The translations under genes and the position numbers were made by a program. Under the pieces are notes generated by a model. The model made no database searches and had not been told where the DNA came from. It worked only from the letters and a program-made list of their open reading frames with translations. Shown here one piece after another: positions 23,014 through 32,444 of a DNA stretch of 32,444 nt. The DNA lies in contig PFOA01000081.1 of the NCBI GenBank assembly GCA_002792275.1, positions 1 through 32,444 of the forward strand. The letters are read 5' to 3'. The stretch's first letter is position 1; each line of letters opens with the position of its first letter. Origin of the DNA: Candidatus Saccharibacteria bacterium CG_4_10_14_0_2_um_filter_52_9. Lineage in GTDB: Bacteria > Patescibacteriota > Saccharimonadia > Saccharimonadales > UBA4665.

Positions 23014-24099
23014 TTATGCGTGTAGTGAATACTCTAAAAAGGCGTCAATTAAAGGGTTTAAATTGCCGTCTAGTACGGCGTCGGGGTCGGAGGTTTCGTA
23101 CTTGGTGCGCAGGTCTTTGACCTGTTTGTAGGGGTGGAGAACGTAGCTGCGGATCTGATTGCCCCACTCGGCCGACTGGTTGGGGCCTTTTAGCTCGCCA
23201 AGCTGTTCTTTATGTTGCTCAAGCTGGAGTTGTGCCAGTTTTGATCTGAGGATGGTCATGGCTGTCTCTTTGTTTTGCAGTTGGGAACGCTCGTTCTGGA
23301 TGGCTACTGTGATACCTGTGGGAATATGCATCACCCGTACCGCCGAATCGGTAGTATTAACAGATTGGCCACCCTTGCCTCCGCTACGATAGACGTCGGT
23401 TTTGAGGTCTTTCTCATCTATGTCCAAGTCATCGGGGCGGTCTATCTTGGGCATCACCTCCACCTTGGCAAAACTGGTCTGGCGCAGGTTGTCGCTATTA
23501 AAGGGGCTCAATCGCACCAGGCGGTGAACGCCGTGCTCCCCTTTTAACTTGCCATACGCAAAAGCACCGTCTATCTCGATGGTAGCACTTTTAAGACCGG
23601 CCTCCTCGCCGGCCGACTCATCGATGTTAATCACCTTGTAGCCACTGGCTTCTGCCCAACGAACATACATCCTGAATAACATTTGTGTCCAATCCTGGGC
23701 ATCGGTGCCGCCGGCTCCGGCGGAGAGCGTAAGAATGGCGGCGTGGTCATCGTAAGGACCGTTAAATTTCAGCTCTTCCTTAAGTTCGTTAAAACCGGCC
23801 TCGGTCTCTGTCAATTGCTGGGTTAATTCGGCTTGCATGGTGCTATCTTTGAGTGCGGTCAGCTCAGCGATGTCGTTGCCAGCTTTTTGCAGTTTTTGCC
23901 ATGGTTTAATTCGAGCTTCTAGCCTGGCAATCTGCTTCATAACATCTTGCGCCTTGGCAGAATCATCCCAAAAACCGGAAGCCTGACTGGTAGTCTGGAG
24001 CCCGGCCAATTGAGTACTCAATTCATTGATTTTGAGACGTTCGACAGCTTTGTTGATCTGCTGCTGCAGATTAACAGATTGTTTAGCTAAATCGTCCAT
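23014..24099 (-). CDS. prfB: Peptide chain release factor 2
   Basis: A 361-residue RF2, which recognises UAA and UGA stops and triggers peptide release. The codon-recognition tripeptide SPF (198-200, RLSPFNSDNLRQTSF) and the catalytic GGQ (243-245, SGGKGGQSVNTTDSAVR) are intact. It is read in one continuous frame, with no in-frame UGA for the programmed +1 frameshift found in many bacterial prfB genes. TATACT (complement of 24107-24112) lies 7 nt before the ATG. An intact RF2 agrees with the use of UGA as a stop throughout the window. It is followed by the DGR, then ftsE. Confidence 0.97.
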   Translation of the reverse strand: MDDLAKQSVNLQQQINKAVERLKINELSTQLAGLQTTSQASGFWDDSAKAQDVMKQIARLEARIKPWQKLQKAGNDIAELTALKDSTMQAELTQQLTETEAGFNELKEELKFNGPYDDHAAILTLSAGAGGTDAQDWTQMLFRMYVRWAEASGYKVINIDESAGEEAGLKSATIEIDGAFAYGKLKGEHGVHRLVRLSPFNSDNLRQTSFAKVEVMPKIDRPDDLDIDEKDLKTDVYRSGGKGGQSVNTTDSAVRVMHIPTGITVAIQNERSQLQNKETAMTILRSKLAQLQLEQHKEQLGELKGPNQSAEWGNQIRSYVLHPYKQVKDLRTKYETSDPDAVLDGNLNPLIDAFLEYSLHA

Positions 24100-24117
24100 G
24101 TAGCCCAGTATAACAGT

Positions 24118-24240
24118 TCAGCCAGCTTTGGGTTTGAGCTGAAGAGAGTGTTCTTTGACGACAGTTTTAAGCATTGTCTGGCCGCTTTCAAGCAGATTGA
24201 TGCGTTCGGTATGATCATCTACCTGGTCTTTGACAGTATT
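24118..24240 (-). pseudogene. Possible remnant of a small coiled-coil protein gene
   Basis: In the gap between the M16 gene and prfB an open frame ends at UGA (24118-24120) and reads VKDQVDDHTERINLLESGQ, then TMLKTVVKEHSLQLKPKAG. It has heptad-like spacing seen in many short coiled-coil proteins. There is no start codon upstream before a stop, only an internal ATG that would leave about 19 residues. It may be the tail of a degraded gene. Weak evidence. Confidence 0.25.
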
Positions 24241-24241
24241 A

Positions 24242-25558
24242 TTATTTAAGAATTGGGACTAGCTCGGGGGCACCTTCCCACAGCGGTGCCAGCTGTTGCT
24301 GGAGTTCGTGGGCAAAGATTTCGCCGCAGTTACCGAGCACGCCTATGCCCCAGAGATCGTCGGCAAACATGGCCTTAGTAACCTCAACGATGCGCTCTTT
24401 GGTGACGGCTTTGATGCGTGCCGGAATGCGGTAATAACTGTCTATGACATCGTCAAAGAAGTAGCGGCCGGCATAGCCGCCGACGGTGCCGCCAACGGTT
24501 TGGCCACTGCGCTGGAAGCGACCCAGAGCATACTGTTTGGTGGCTTCTATTTCGGCTTTGGATATATCACCGTTGAGAACTTTGTGGAGTTCATCGACGG
24601 TAATTTTGAGCAAGGCGGCGGCATTCTTGTCTGATACCTGGGCGCCGAACCACCAGTTGCTGGCTTTACGGGTATTACTAAGTCCGGAGTTCATGCCGTA
24701 GACCAATCCCCTCTCGCGGGCGGTGCCCAGGATCTTGGAGTACAGCGTTTCAGTTAGCATGGTGTTAACCAGGCTCAGAGCGTCGGTTTCGGCCTCGCTC
24801 AAACGGCGCCTCATAAAAGTATCGATGTAAAAGTAGAGGTTTTCGACGGTGTCATTGGCAATGTAAACCGGCCGGACAAGTCGCTTGGGACGCTCATGCG
24901 GCAAAGCAAAACGCTTGCCGTCTTTTGACAGTTCTATGTTTTCGAACAGCTGAACCAGCGACTTGCGGCGGCTCGGTGTCAGATTGCCGGCCACCACAAA
25001 ACGCATGTTAGGCGCAAAGTGAGTGCGGGCATAGTGATCCCTTACATCGTCAACTGTGACATTACCCATAAGTTCCAGGCGTTCGGCATCGGTTTTGGCG
25101 ATCAGGCCGAGACCCTCGCGCATTTCCAGGCTCAGGCGGCGGAAGTGGTTGTTACTGCGGGCAACCATTTCTTCCTGGACATTACCAAATTCGGCCTTGA
25201 ACTCTTCATCCAAAAATAAGGGTTTGGTTATAGCCACCAGCATCAGGCCAAGCACCCTGTCCCATTCAAAATCGGCGCATTCGGCTTCGTAGGTAATGTC
25301 GTACACTCCCGTTGTGGCATTGGAATAGGCGCCGTTTTTCTCGAGTTCGGCCTGAAAGTCGCGAGCTCGTGGTATGAGGTCGTTGGCACCAAGCAGAACG
25401 TGTTCCATTAGGTGAGGCACTTCCCATTTGTCGGGTTCTACCAGATATTCGCCAGCCCTGAAATTAATGTCAAAGGTCATGACAGAAGCACTGGGAATGT
25501 GGATAAACAGGCCTTTGGCACCATTATCCAGGGTGATTTCAGAAACAGTGTGCCGCAC
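24242..25558 (-). CDS. M16-family zinc metallopeptidase-like protein
   Basis: A 438-residue member of the pitrilysin/processing-peptidase family. The inverted zinc motif HxxEH is present as HLMEH (49-53) with the downstream glutamate around E129-E130 (FGNVQEEMVARSNN), so the N-terminal half should be catalytically competent. The C-terminal half contains the usual R/Y pair region (LGTARERGLVYGMNSGLS). There is no signal peptide, so it is cytoplasmic or cell-associated. The start is GTG at 25558, 3 nt after the secA stop, so it is translated from the secA transcript. Substrates cannot be inferred. Confidence 0.9.
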   Translation of the reverse strand: MRHTVSEITLDNGAKGLFIHIPSASVMTFDINFRAGEYLVEPDKWEVPHLMEHVLLGANDLIPRARDFQAELEKNGAYSNATTGVYDITYEAECADFEWDRVLGLMLVAITKPLFLDEEFKAEFGNVQEEMVARSNNHFRRLSLEMREGLGLIAKTDAERLELMGNVTVDDVRDHYARTHFAPNMRFVVAGNLTPSRRKSLVQLFENIELSKDGKRFALPHERPKRLVRPVYIANDTVENLYFYIDTFMRRRLSEAETDALSLVNTMLTETLYSKILGTARERGLVYGMNSGLSNTRKASNWWFGAQVSDKNAAALLKITVDELHKVLNGDISKAEIEATKQYALGRFQRSGQTVGGTVGGYAGRYFFDDVIDSYYRIPARIKAVTKERIVEVTKAMFADDLWGIGVLGNCGEIFAHELQQQLAPLWEGAPELVPILK

Positions 25559-25561
25559 GCC

Positions 25562-28171
<2,610 letters not shown>

Positions 28172-28258
28172 CGATTAGTCTATCAACCTCCGGTTACGAA
28201 ATATGCGCACGTCGTATTGTCGTCAATTATAGCCGTTTTTCTCTCTAAATGCGACTGT

Positions 28259-28630
28259 TTATAGCTCAGGCTGATGGCGCCGGAAGCGAGCCATAAGATG
28301 CCGGTGCAGTCTGCCACTGCCGTGCAGGTCTTTATACTTTTGCAGCTGTTGCTTGAGTTTGGCCTCCACAATGTCGACGGCGGCGTACATATTGAGGGTG
28401 CTCTCTTTGATAACAATTACCTGATGCGGCAGGTGCACAGTCACCTCGCAGGTATAACGGTTGTTTTTTTGCTTGGCTTTGGCCTCTTTTAGGTGAACAT
28501 CGACGTGGGCGCTCTCGCGACTGTGACGTGAAATGTAGCGATCCAGGCCGCCGATTTTTTTGGTTACGTAGGTTTTTAACTGATCGTCAACCTTGGCATG
28601 AACGCCATGGATTTCAAATTTCTTGAGCAT
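28259..28630 (-). CDS. hpf: Ribosome hibernation promoting factor (HPF/RaiA family)
   Basis: A 123-residue protein with the beta-alpha-beta-beta-beta-alpha fold of HPF/YfiA. It begins FEIHGVHAKVDDQLKTYVTKKIGGLDRYI, contains SAHVDVHLKEAKAKQKNNRYTCEVTVHLP, and has the second helix in NMYAAVDIVEAKLKQQLQKYKD. These factors bind the small subunit's decoding site in starved cells and silence ribosomes. The dimerising C-terminal domain of long HPF is absent, so this is a short form with a basic tail (RLHRHLMARFRRHQ). AGGAGG lies 4 nt before the ATG, the best Shine-Dalgarno site seen here, with TATAAT (complement of 28678-28683) upstream. Confidence 0.93.
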   Translation of the reverse strand: MLKKFEIHGVHAKVDDQLKTYVTKKIGGLDRYISRHSRESAHVDVHLKEAKAKQKNNRYTCEVTVHLPHQVIVIKESTLNMYAAVDIVEAKLKQQLQKYKDLHGSGRLHRHLMARFRRHQPEL

Positions 28631-28758
28631 CTGTCCTCCTTTGTTTTAATCTGCTGAATGGAACAGCTGTACTATCTATTATACTCCGCACAACCAACCC
28701 GTCTGTGATACGCATCAACCCCACACACGGTTTGGCCAGCCTTTAGCTTTCAGCCGTA

Positions 28759-28797
28759 GCAGTACAATATACATCGTTTGTCCGTATATTGTACTGC
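28759..28797. repeat. 14-bp perfect inverted repeat between serS and hpf
   Basis: GCAGTACAATATAC and GTATATTGTACTGC pair perfectly around an 11-nt loop in the 231-bp gap. No T-run follows on either strand, so it is not a classic intrinsic terminator. It may end or protect the serS transcript, or be a regulator site about 75 bp upstream of the hpf -10 box. The rest of the gap (28631-28861) holds the hpf promoter and several short GTGTAC/CCAC-type repeats, and no gene. Confidence 0.75.
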
Positions 28798-28861
28798 CGC
28801 AGCGTATCCACACCGTGGACCTTTTGTGTACACACTGTGTACCCACACCGAAAGTGGAGAG

Positions 28862-30157
28862 TTAGATTTCGGATCGGCCACCCATAAACGGCTGTAAAAT
28901 CTCCGGAATTTTGACATTGCCTTCGGCGGTCTGGAAATTTTCGATGATAGCAATGGGCGTGCGGCTGAGTGCAAAGGCCGTGGCGTCATTGGTATGAATC
29001 AGCTCGGTATCTTCGCCTCGCTTAACTCTGGTTTTAAGGCGGCGAGCCTGATAGTCGGTCATGTAGTCGGCGGTGTGAGTTTCGCGATACGCGTCCTGAC
29101 CCGGCATCCAGGCATTTATGTCGATGCCGCGCGCATTGGGCTTGCCGATATCGGCAGTACATTTGGACAGTACCCGATAAGAAATGCCGAGCAATTGCAT
29201 TAATTTTTCCTGGACTGCCACCAGGAGCAAGTGCTCTTGCAGACCTTGTTCGCCTAGCGTCAGTGATTCCATCTCTAATTTGTCGAACTGGTGCATGCGG
29301 AACATGCCTTCCATATCTTTGCCGTAACTGCCGGCTTCGCGGCGGAAACTGGTGGCATAACCGATGTAGCGCAATGGCAGGTCATTTTCGCTTAACATCT
29401 CATTAGCATGCATAGAACCGAGTACATGCTCGGCACTGCCCTGAAGCCAGAGTTCTTCGCCCTCAATTTTGTAGCGGTCGTCACGCGGCTCCAGACGATC
29501 CATTGCATCGTAAACATCAGTCCGCAACATCAGCGGTGGCAGTACGGGCAGGAAGGGTTTGTTGCTCGTTTGTAAATCGTTTTCCTTAATAACTTCGTCC
29601 AGGAAAGCCTGATCACCCAGCTTGGTGATCACAAACTGCATAATAGCGAACTGAAGGTGGACTAAATCGCCCTTTAAATAAGCAAACCTCGATCCGGTGA
29701 CTTTAGCGGCTCGTTCTTTGTCTAACCAACCTTTGGCCTCGGCAATTTGAGTGTGGGTCTTGGGCTCGAAATCAAACTTTGGTGGCTCACCAACAGTCTT
29801 GCTAACCACATTTTCGTCTTCGCTGGCACCGACCGGTACATCGTCGAGAGGCATGTTTGGCACCTGTTTAAGCAGTTCGGTGAATTCCAGTTCAACAGAG
29901 GCAAGTTGGTGTTCGAGTTTGCCTAGCTGGTTTTTAAGGTCGCGGCCGGCGGCCATTTGCTCCTCGCCGGGCTTCTGGCCTTCGGTTTGGGCGGTTAGTT
30001 CGTTGCGTTGGCGGCGCAGGTCTTCGACCTGCTGTTGTAGTTGACGGCGTTCTTCATCAAAACCCAGCAATTGGGCGATATCCACCTCATAGCCCTTTTG
30101 CCTGGACTTTTCGGCCACAAGTTCTGGATTGTCGCGGATGAACTGAATGTCTAGCAT
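28862..30157 (-). CDS. serS: Serine--tRNA ligase
   Basis: A 431-residue seryl-tRNA synthetase. The N-terminal part (MLDIQFIRDNPELVAEKSRQKG… to about 110) forms the long antiparallel coiled coil that grips the long variable arm of tRNA-Ser. The catalytic domain has class II motif 2 (GYATSFRREAGSYGKDMEGMFRMHQFDKLEM) and motif 3 (ALSRTPIAIIENFQTAEGNVKIPEILQPFMGG). Length and ending are normal. TATAAT (complement of 30164-30169) lies 6 nt before the ATG with no Shine-Dalgarno site, a clear leaderless candidate. Confidence 0.97.
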   Translation of the reverse strand: MLDIQFIRDNPELVAEKSRQKGYEVDIAQLLGFDEERRQLQQQVEDLRRQRNELTAQTEGQKPGEEQMAAGRDLKNQLGKLEHQLASVELEFTELLKQVPNMPLDDVPVGASEDENVVSKTVGEPPKFDFEPKTHTQIAEAKGWLDKERAAKVTGSRFAYLKGDLVHLQFAIMQFVITKLGDQAFLDEVIKENDLQTSNKPFLPVLPPLMLRTDVYDAMDRLEPRDDRYKIEGEELWLQGSAEHVLGSMHANEMLSENDLPLRYIGYATSFRREAGSYGKDMEGMFRMHQFDKLEMESLTLGEQGLQEHLLLVAVQEKLMQLLGISYRVLSKCTADIGKPNARGIDINAWMPGQDAYRETHTADYMTDYQARRLKTRVKRGEDTELIHTNDATAFALSRTPIAIIENFQTAEGNVKIPEILQPFMGGRSEI

Positions 30158-30164
30158 AGCGTTA

Positions 30165-30935
30165 TTATAGCTTATCTATGTGCTTGAGGGTCAGCTCGGT
30201 GCGGGCGCGGGCGTAGCTGCAGTGTTCGCAGGGGCCGCCCATGGCGGCGGTGCCGATCGGCGGCATGTCATCGTTTTCCAGGCAAGCTTTCATTTTTGAC
30301 AGTGTCGGCTCGATCCAGGCGTCGCTACCGGTGTACGGAATTAATTTTGTGTAAAACTCCAGCTTGTCACCAAAGCCGTCCAGGTCAAGCCGGGCGTTGG
30401 TGTAGACAAAGTAGCCGGTGTTGCTAACCTCAAAGCCGTTCTGGCGCAGTAGCCACTGGTAGACTTCCAGTTGGCGCTTGTAACTGATCTGCCAGTCGGA
30501 ATCAATGCTGACCTCTTTATTCTTTGAGGTTGCCTTATAGTCCACCACAATTAATTCGCCGCTGTCATTGACCCACACATCGTCCACAGCGCCAAAGACG
30601 TGCAGGTTGGTTGGCCGGTGCAAGGCCGTCACACCGGTGAAGTTATAACGCCATTTGTCCAGATCATTGTGGGCATATGGGATTGCCTGAATGGCGTTGG
30701 CGACCATGATAGGGTGCGGCGTGCCGGCGACCCGGTGGGCGTCGAATTCCTTTTTATAAAGTTCGTCGATAGTTTTGTTGATGTTAAATGGCGGACTGCC
30801 GGGGCGCTTAATCTTGAGCCGGGCATCGAGCCAGAAACAGCGCGGGCACTGCGTAAACAGCTCGATTTTAGACCGCGAAACTTTATACGGAGCAGACTGC
30901 CCAAGTTTGTATGCGGGTGATCGTTCATAAGCCAT
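30165..30935 (-). CDS. PD-(D/E)XK nuclease with a four-cysteine (Fe-S type) site
   Basis: A 256-residue nuclease-like protein from the ATG at 30935 (an upstream TTG overlaps the -10 box). The catalytic core reads FGAVDDVWV (D118/D119) then ELIVVDYKAT (D132, K134) and QLEVYQWLL (Q155, Y159), the PD-(D/E)XK arrangement of Cas4/AddB-type nucleases. Two Cys pairs flank it, TQCPRC (30, 33) and CEHC (236, 239), suggesting an iron-sulfur cluster holding the ends together. Cas genes or a CRISPR array are not present, so it is a stand-alone relative with a probable role in DNA repair. TACAAT (complement of 30944-30949) lies 8 nt before the start. Confidence 0.82.
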   Translation of the reverse strand: MAYERSPAYKLGQSAPYKVSRSKIELFTQCPRCFWLDARLKIKRPGSPPFNINKTIDELYKKEFDAHRVAGTPHPIMVANAIQAIPYAHNDLDKWRYNFTGVTALHRPTNLHVFGAVDDVWVNDSGELIVVDYKATSKNKEVSIDSDWQISYKRQLEVYQWLLRQNGFEVSNTGYFVYTNARLDLDGFGDKLEFYTKLIPYTGSDAWIEPTLSKMKACLENDDMPPIGTAAMGGPCEHCSYARARTELTLKHIDKL

Positions 30936-30959
30936 TACCCTATATTGTAGCAAGCCGGC

Positions 30960-31580
30960 TCAGATATCTTCGAGGATTCGCAAAAGTTCGGCCGGCGTGT
31001 CAGCCAGCGCTGTTGGATTAGCTTCTTTGAGATTTTTGCGATTGGCGAAACCCCAAGTAACCGCGACTGCGCGCAAGCCGATAGACTGAGCGGCTTCGAC
31101 ATCACGAAGTTCATCGCCTACATAAACGGCATGCTCAACGTTCAACTGATGATCTTTCAGAAGCTGCCGGAGTGCCGGAGCTTTACCAAACATACCGGCA
31201 CCACCATAAACTTCCAGAAAATATTTGTGGATTTTTTCCTGATGTAGAAACCGCCGTACGTTGCGCAAAGAATTGGTGCTAAGCACGAATAACTCATGGC
31301 CTTCGGCATGCAATTTGCGAATTAGTTGTGGCATGCCATCGAACGAATCCAGATCTTTAATCGCCTGCTGCATGCGTCGCCGACCCTTGAAAAATACGGC
31401 AATCGCCTGCCACCAATGAAAACCCAGCCGGCGGGTCATGGCTGCCATCGATAAGCCGCGCAAAGCTTGTCGAGCCTCCTCGCTAAGCGGCGCTACGCCG
31501 GCTTCTTCGGCCATAAAGTCGGCCACGTAATCAAAACTATCGGCTATGGTGCCGTCAAAATCAAAAATAATCGCTGCCAT
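30960..31580 (-). CDS. HAD-superfamily phosphatase (phosphoglycolate phosphatase-like)
   Basis: About 206 residues from the ATG at 31580. HAD motif I is at the very N-terminus (IIFDFDGTIADS, nucleophile D7 and acid D9), motif II in LFVLSTNSLRN, motif III lysine near FGKAPALRQLL and motif IV in AVYVGDELRDVEAAQSIG. A helical cap (about 15-85) makes it a subclass I enzyme like Gph or pyrophosphatase PpaX. The substrate is probably a small phosphate ester. The ATG overlaps the msrA stop (TAATG), so the two are translationally coupled. It ends with UGA. Confidence 0.9.
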   Translation of the reverse strand: MAAIIFDFDGTIADSFDYVADFMAEEAGVAPLSEEARQALRGLSMAAMTRRLGFHWWQAIAVFFKGRRRMQQAIKDLDSFDGMPQLIRKLHAEGHELFVLSTNSLRNVRRFLHQEKIHKYFLEVYGGAGMFGKAPALRQLLKDHQLNVEHAVYVGDELRDVEAAQSIGLRAVAVTWGFANRKNLKEANPTALADTPAELLRILEDI

Positions 31581-32059
31581 TACACGGCCTCGTAAGGAAT
31601 GTGGCACATGCCCCGCCCTGTGCGTTCGGCAAATTTCTGGTGGTAGTCTTCGGCCGGATAAAAAGTAGTGGCCTTGGTAATTTCGGTCACGATCGGCTCC
31701 TTAAAGTTCGACTGGGCTTTGGTTTTACCAGCTTCGGCGGTGGCTTTTTGCTCATCATTTAGGTAGAAAATAGCCGTCCGATAGCTGTCGCCGACATCGG
31801 GGCCTTGGCGATTCAACTGTGTGGGGTCGTGCATCCGGAAAAAATGCATCAAAAGTGTTTCGTAATCGACCTTCTCAGGCTCAAATTCCAGCTCGACAGC
31901 TTCGGCGTGGCCGGTGGTATGGGTGCAGACTTCTTCGTAAGATGGATCCACGGTATGACCGCCGGTGTAGCCGACAGTGGTCTTCGTTACACCTGGTACT
32001 TGATCAAAATAATACTGCACGCCCCAGAAACAACCGGCTGCAAATATTGCCCTGTTCAT
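31580..32059 (-). CDS. msrA: Peptide-methionine (S)-S-oxide reductase
   Basis: A 159-residue MsrA that repairs oxidised methionine. The active-site motif GCFWG (C10) is near the N-terminus and YTGGHTVDPSYEEVCTHTTGHAEAVE follows as in the family. DPTQLNRQGPDVGDSYRTAIFY and ATTFYPAEDYHQKF are also conserved. The open frame extends upstream to 32221, but that part is the AAC-rich DGR-like stretch and does not belong to MsrA. TATAAT (complement of 32066-32071) lies 6 nt before the ATG at 32059, fixing the start. MsrB is not adjacent. Confidence 0.95.
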   Translation of the reverse strand: MNRAIFAAGCFWGVQYYFDQVPGVTKTTVGYTGGHTVDPSYEEVCTHTTGHAEAVELEFEPEKVDYETLLMHFFRMHDPTQLNRQGPDVGDSYRTAIFYLNDEQKATAEAGKTKAQSNFKEPIVTEITKATTFYPAEDYHQKFAERTGRGMCHIPYEAV

Positions 32060-32071
32060 TACCAAATTATA

Positions 32072-32190
32072 CACCGCTACGGGACGGAAGCGCAGATTCC
32101 GGTTGTCGTTGTCACGGTTGTTCCAGTTCGCGTTGACCTGGCCGTTGTTGACGTTGGCAATCCGAGCGTTGTCGCGCTCCGCCCTTCCCT
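32072..32190 (-). repeat. Candidate second DGR template repeat (TR2-like)
   Basis: On the minus strand, just upstream of msrA, a run of AAC-rich codons would read DNARIANVNNGQVNANWNN then RDNDNRNLRFRPVAV, with ten AAC codons and one AAT. This is the typical conceptual translation of DGR templates feeding C-type-lectin/FGE-like variable domains (NxNNG…WNNR.NDN.N..FRP). A stop lies a short way upstream and no conserved protein precedes it, so it is more likely template than coding. No matching variable repeat was found in the window. Boundaries are approximate. Confidence 0.65.
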
Positions 32191-32444
32191 CGGCCAGGTT
32201 CCCTGGCCACCGTCTGAGCATGGTCGATCGGGGCTCGATTGTTTCAGCGCAAAGACTGCGCTCACTCGCCGAGGATTCCAGTGGTGATTGTTAAGTGTTG
32301 TCGATCGCCGTGAGTCGTGCCGGCTCAGGCATAGCCTGCCAGCAGATCACATCTTGGCGATTGAGACCAGGGTGAGCCGCCCTTTGCCGCACAGGCAAAT
32401 GGCATGATTCGCTCACCAAAGAAAAATATACTACAAGATTCAAA
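32191..32444. other. Right-edge region with stem-loops, no gene recognised
   Basis: No convincing coding frame. Perfect hairpins: GGCCAG-5-CTGGCC (32192-32208), AGCGCA-5-TGCGCT (32246-32262), CAGGC-3-GCCTG (32326-32338), and a nested pair in which GGTGAGC/GCTCACC (32371-32377, 32411-32417) encloses TTTGCC-5-GGCAAA (32383-32399). The clustering next to a DGR-like template suggests a structured RNA or the flank of a second retroelement continuing beyond the window. This is inference. Confidence 0.45.

Noticed and set aside
23014-24099. Programmed +1 frameshift in prfB
   Set aside because: The frame is continuous from ATG to stop with no early in-frame UGA.
30165-30935. Cas4 of a CRISPR system
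   Set aside because: It shares the nuclease core and cysteine pairs, but there is no array or other cas gene nearby.

Overview
The window looks like a chromosome segment of a Candidate Phyla Radiation bacterium, most likely a Saccharibacteria (TM7) relative. That placement is an inference from gene content and style: a dense, mostly one-stranded housekeeping set (secA, prfB, ftsE, ftsX, pyrG, serS, glyS, recO, xseAB, rpmA, hpf), a PIF1-type helicase with an HRDC-like tail, and almost no biosynthetic genes. UGA is used as a stop (for example in the response-regulator gene ending at 7233 and the HAD gene ending at 30960), which argues against the UGA-glycine code of Gracilibacteria and SR1. Many genes have a TATAAT-like -10 box only 6-10 nt before the start codon, suggesting widespread leaderless transcription; a minority have clear Shine-Dalgarno sites.

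Layout. 1-5100: a partial gene, a NYN ribonuclease, an orphan XRE/HigA-like regulator with a palindromic operator, a secreted TasA/camelysin-like protein, a PIF1-like helicase, two adjacent broken genes (a P-loop kinase and a nucleotidyltransferase) and an EamA-like transporter. 5108-11958: glyS, then a minus-strand run of a flippase-like membrane protein, xseA, xseB, a membrane-anchored methyltransferase, an anchored extracytoplasmic protein, a degenerate histidine kinase and response regulator pair, and recO. 11995-13510 (plus strand): a Trm11-like RNA methyltransferase and rpmA. 13511-20321: an unknown protein, a receiver-only regulator, pyrG, an S41 protease, a coiled-coil CHAP peptidoglycan hydrolase, ftsX and ftsE. 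23014-32059: prfB, an M16 protease, secA, hpf, serS, a PD-(D/E)XK nuclease, a HAD phosphatase and msrA.

Between prfB and ftsE lies a diversity-generating retroelement (DGR, 20338-22941). It has a reverse transcriptase, an Avd accessory protein, a 110-bp template repeat (TR) and a 112-bp variable repeat (VR) at the 3' end of a target gene. Counted on the coding strand, all 16 TR/VR substitutions fall at template adenines, the DGR signature. Three things stand out. The RT frame contains a perfect 71-bp CTGA tetranucleotide tract just before motif GIPIGNLTSQ, so slippage would switch the RT off: a candidate phase-variable DGR. The VR carries an extra CT dinucleotide that frameshifts the target. 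The avd gene is inverted, head-to-head with the RT. At the far right edge (about 32072-32190) an AAC-rich stretch with the look of a second DGR template precedes msrA.

The ftsE-ftsX-CHAP-ctpA block is a coherent cell-separation module: FtsEX energises an extracytoplasmic coiled-coil hydrolase, and the S41 protease could process envelope proteins. secA and prfB lie upstream of it in the same direction, with the DGR interrupting the series.
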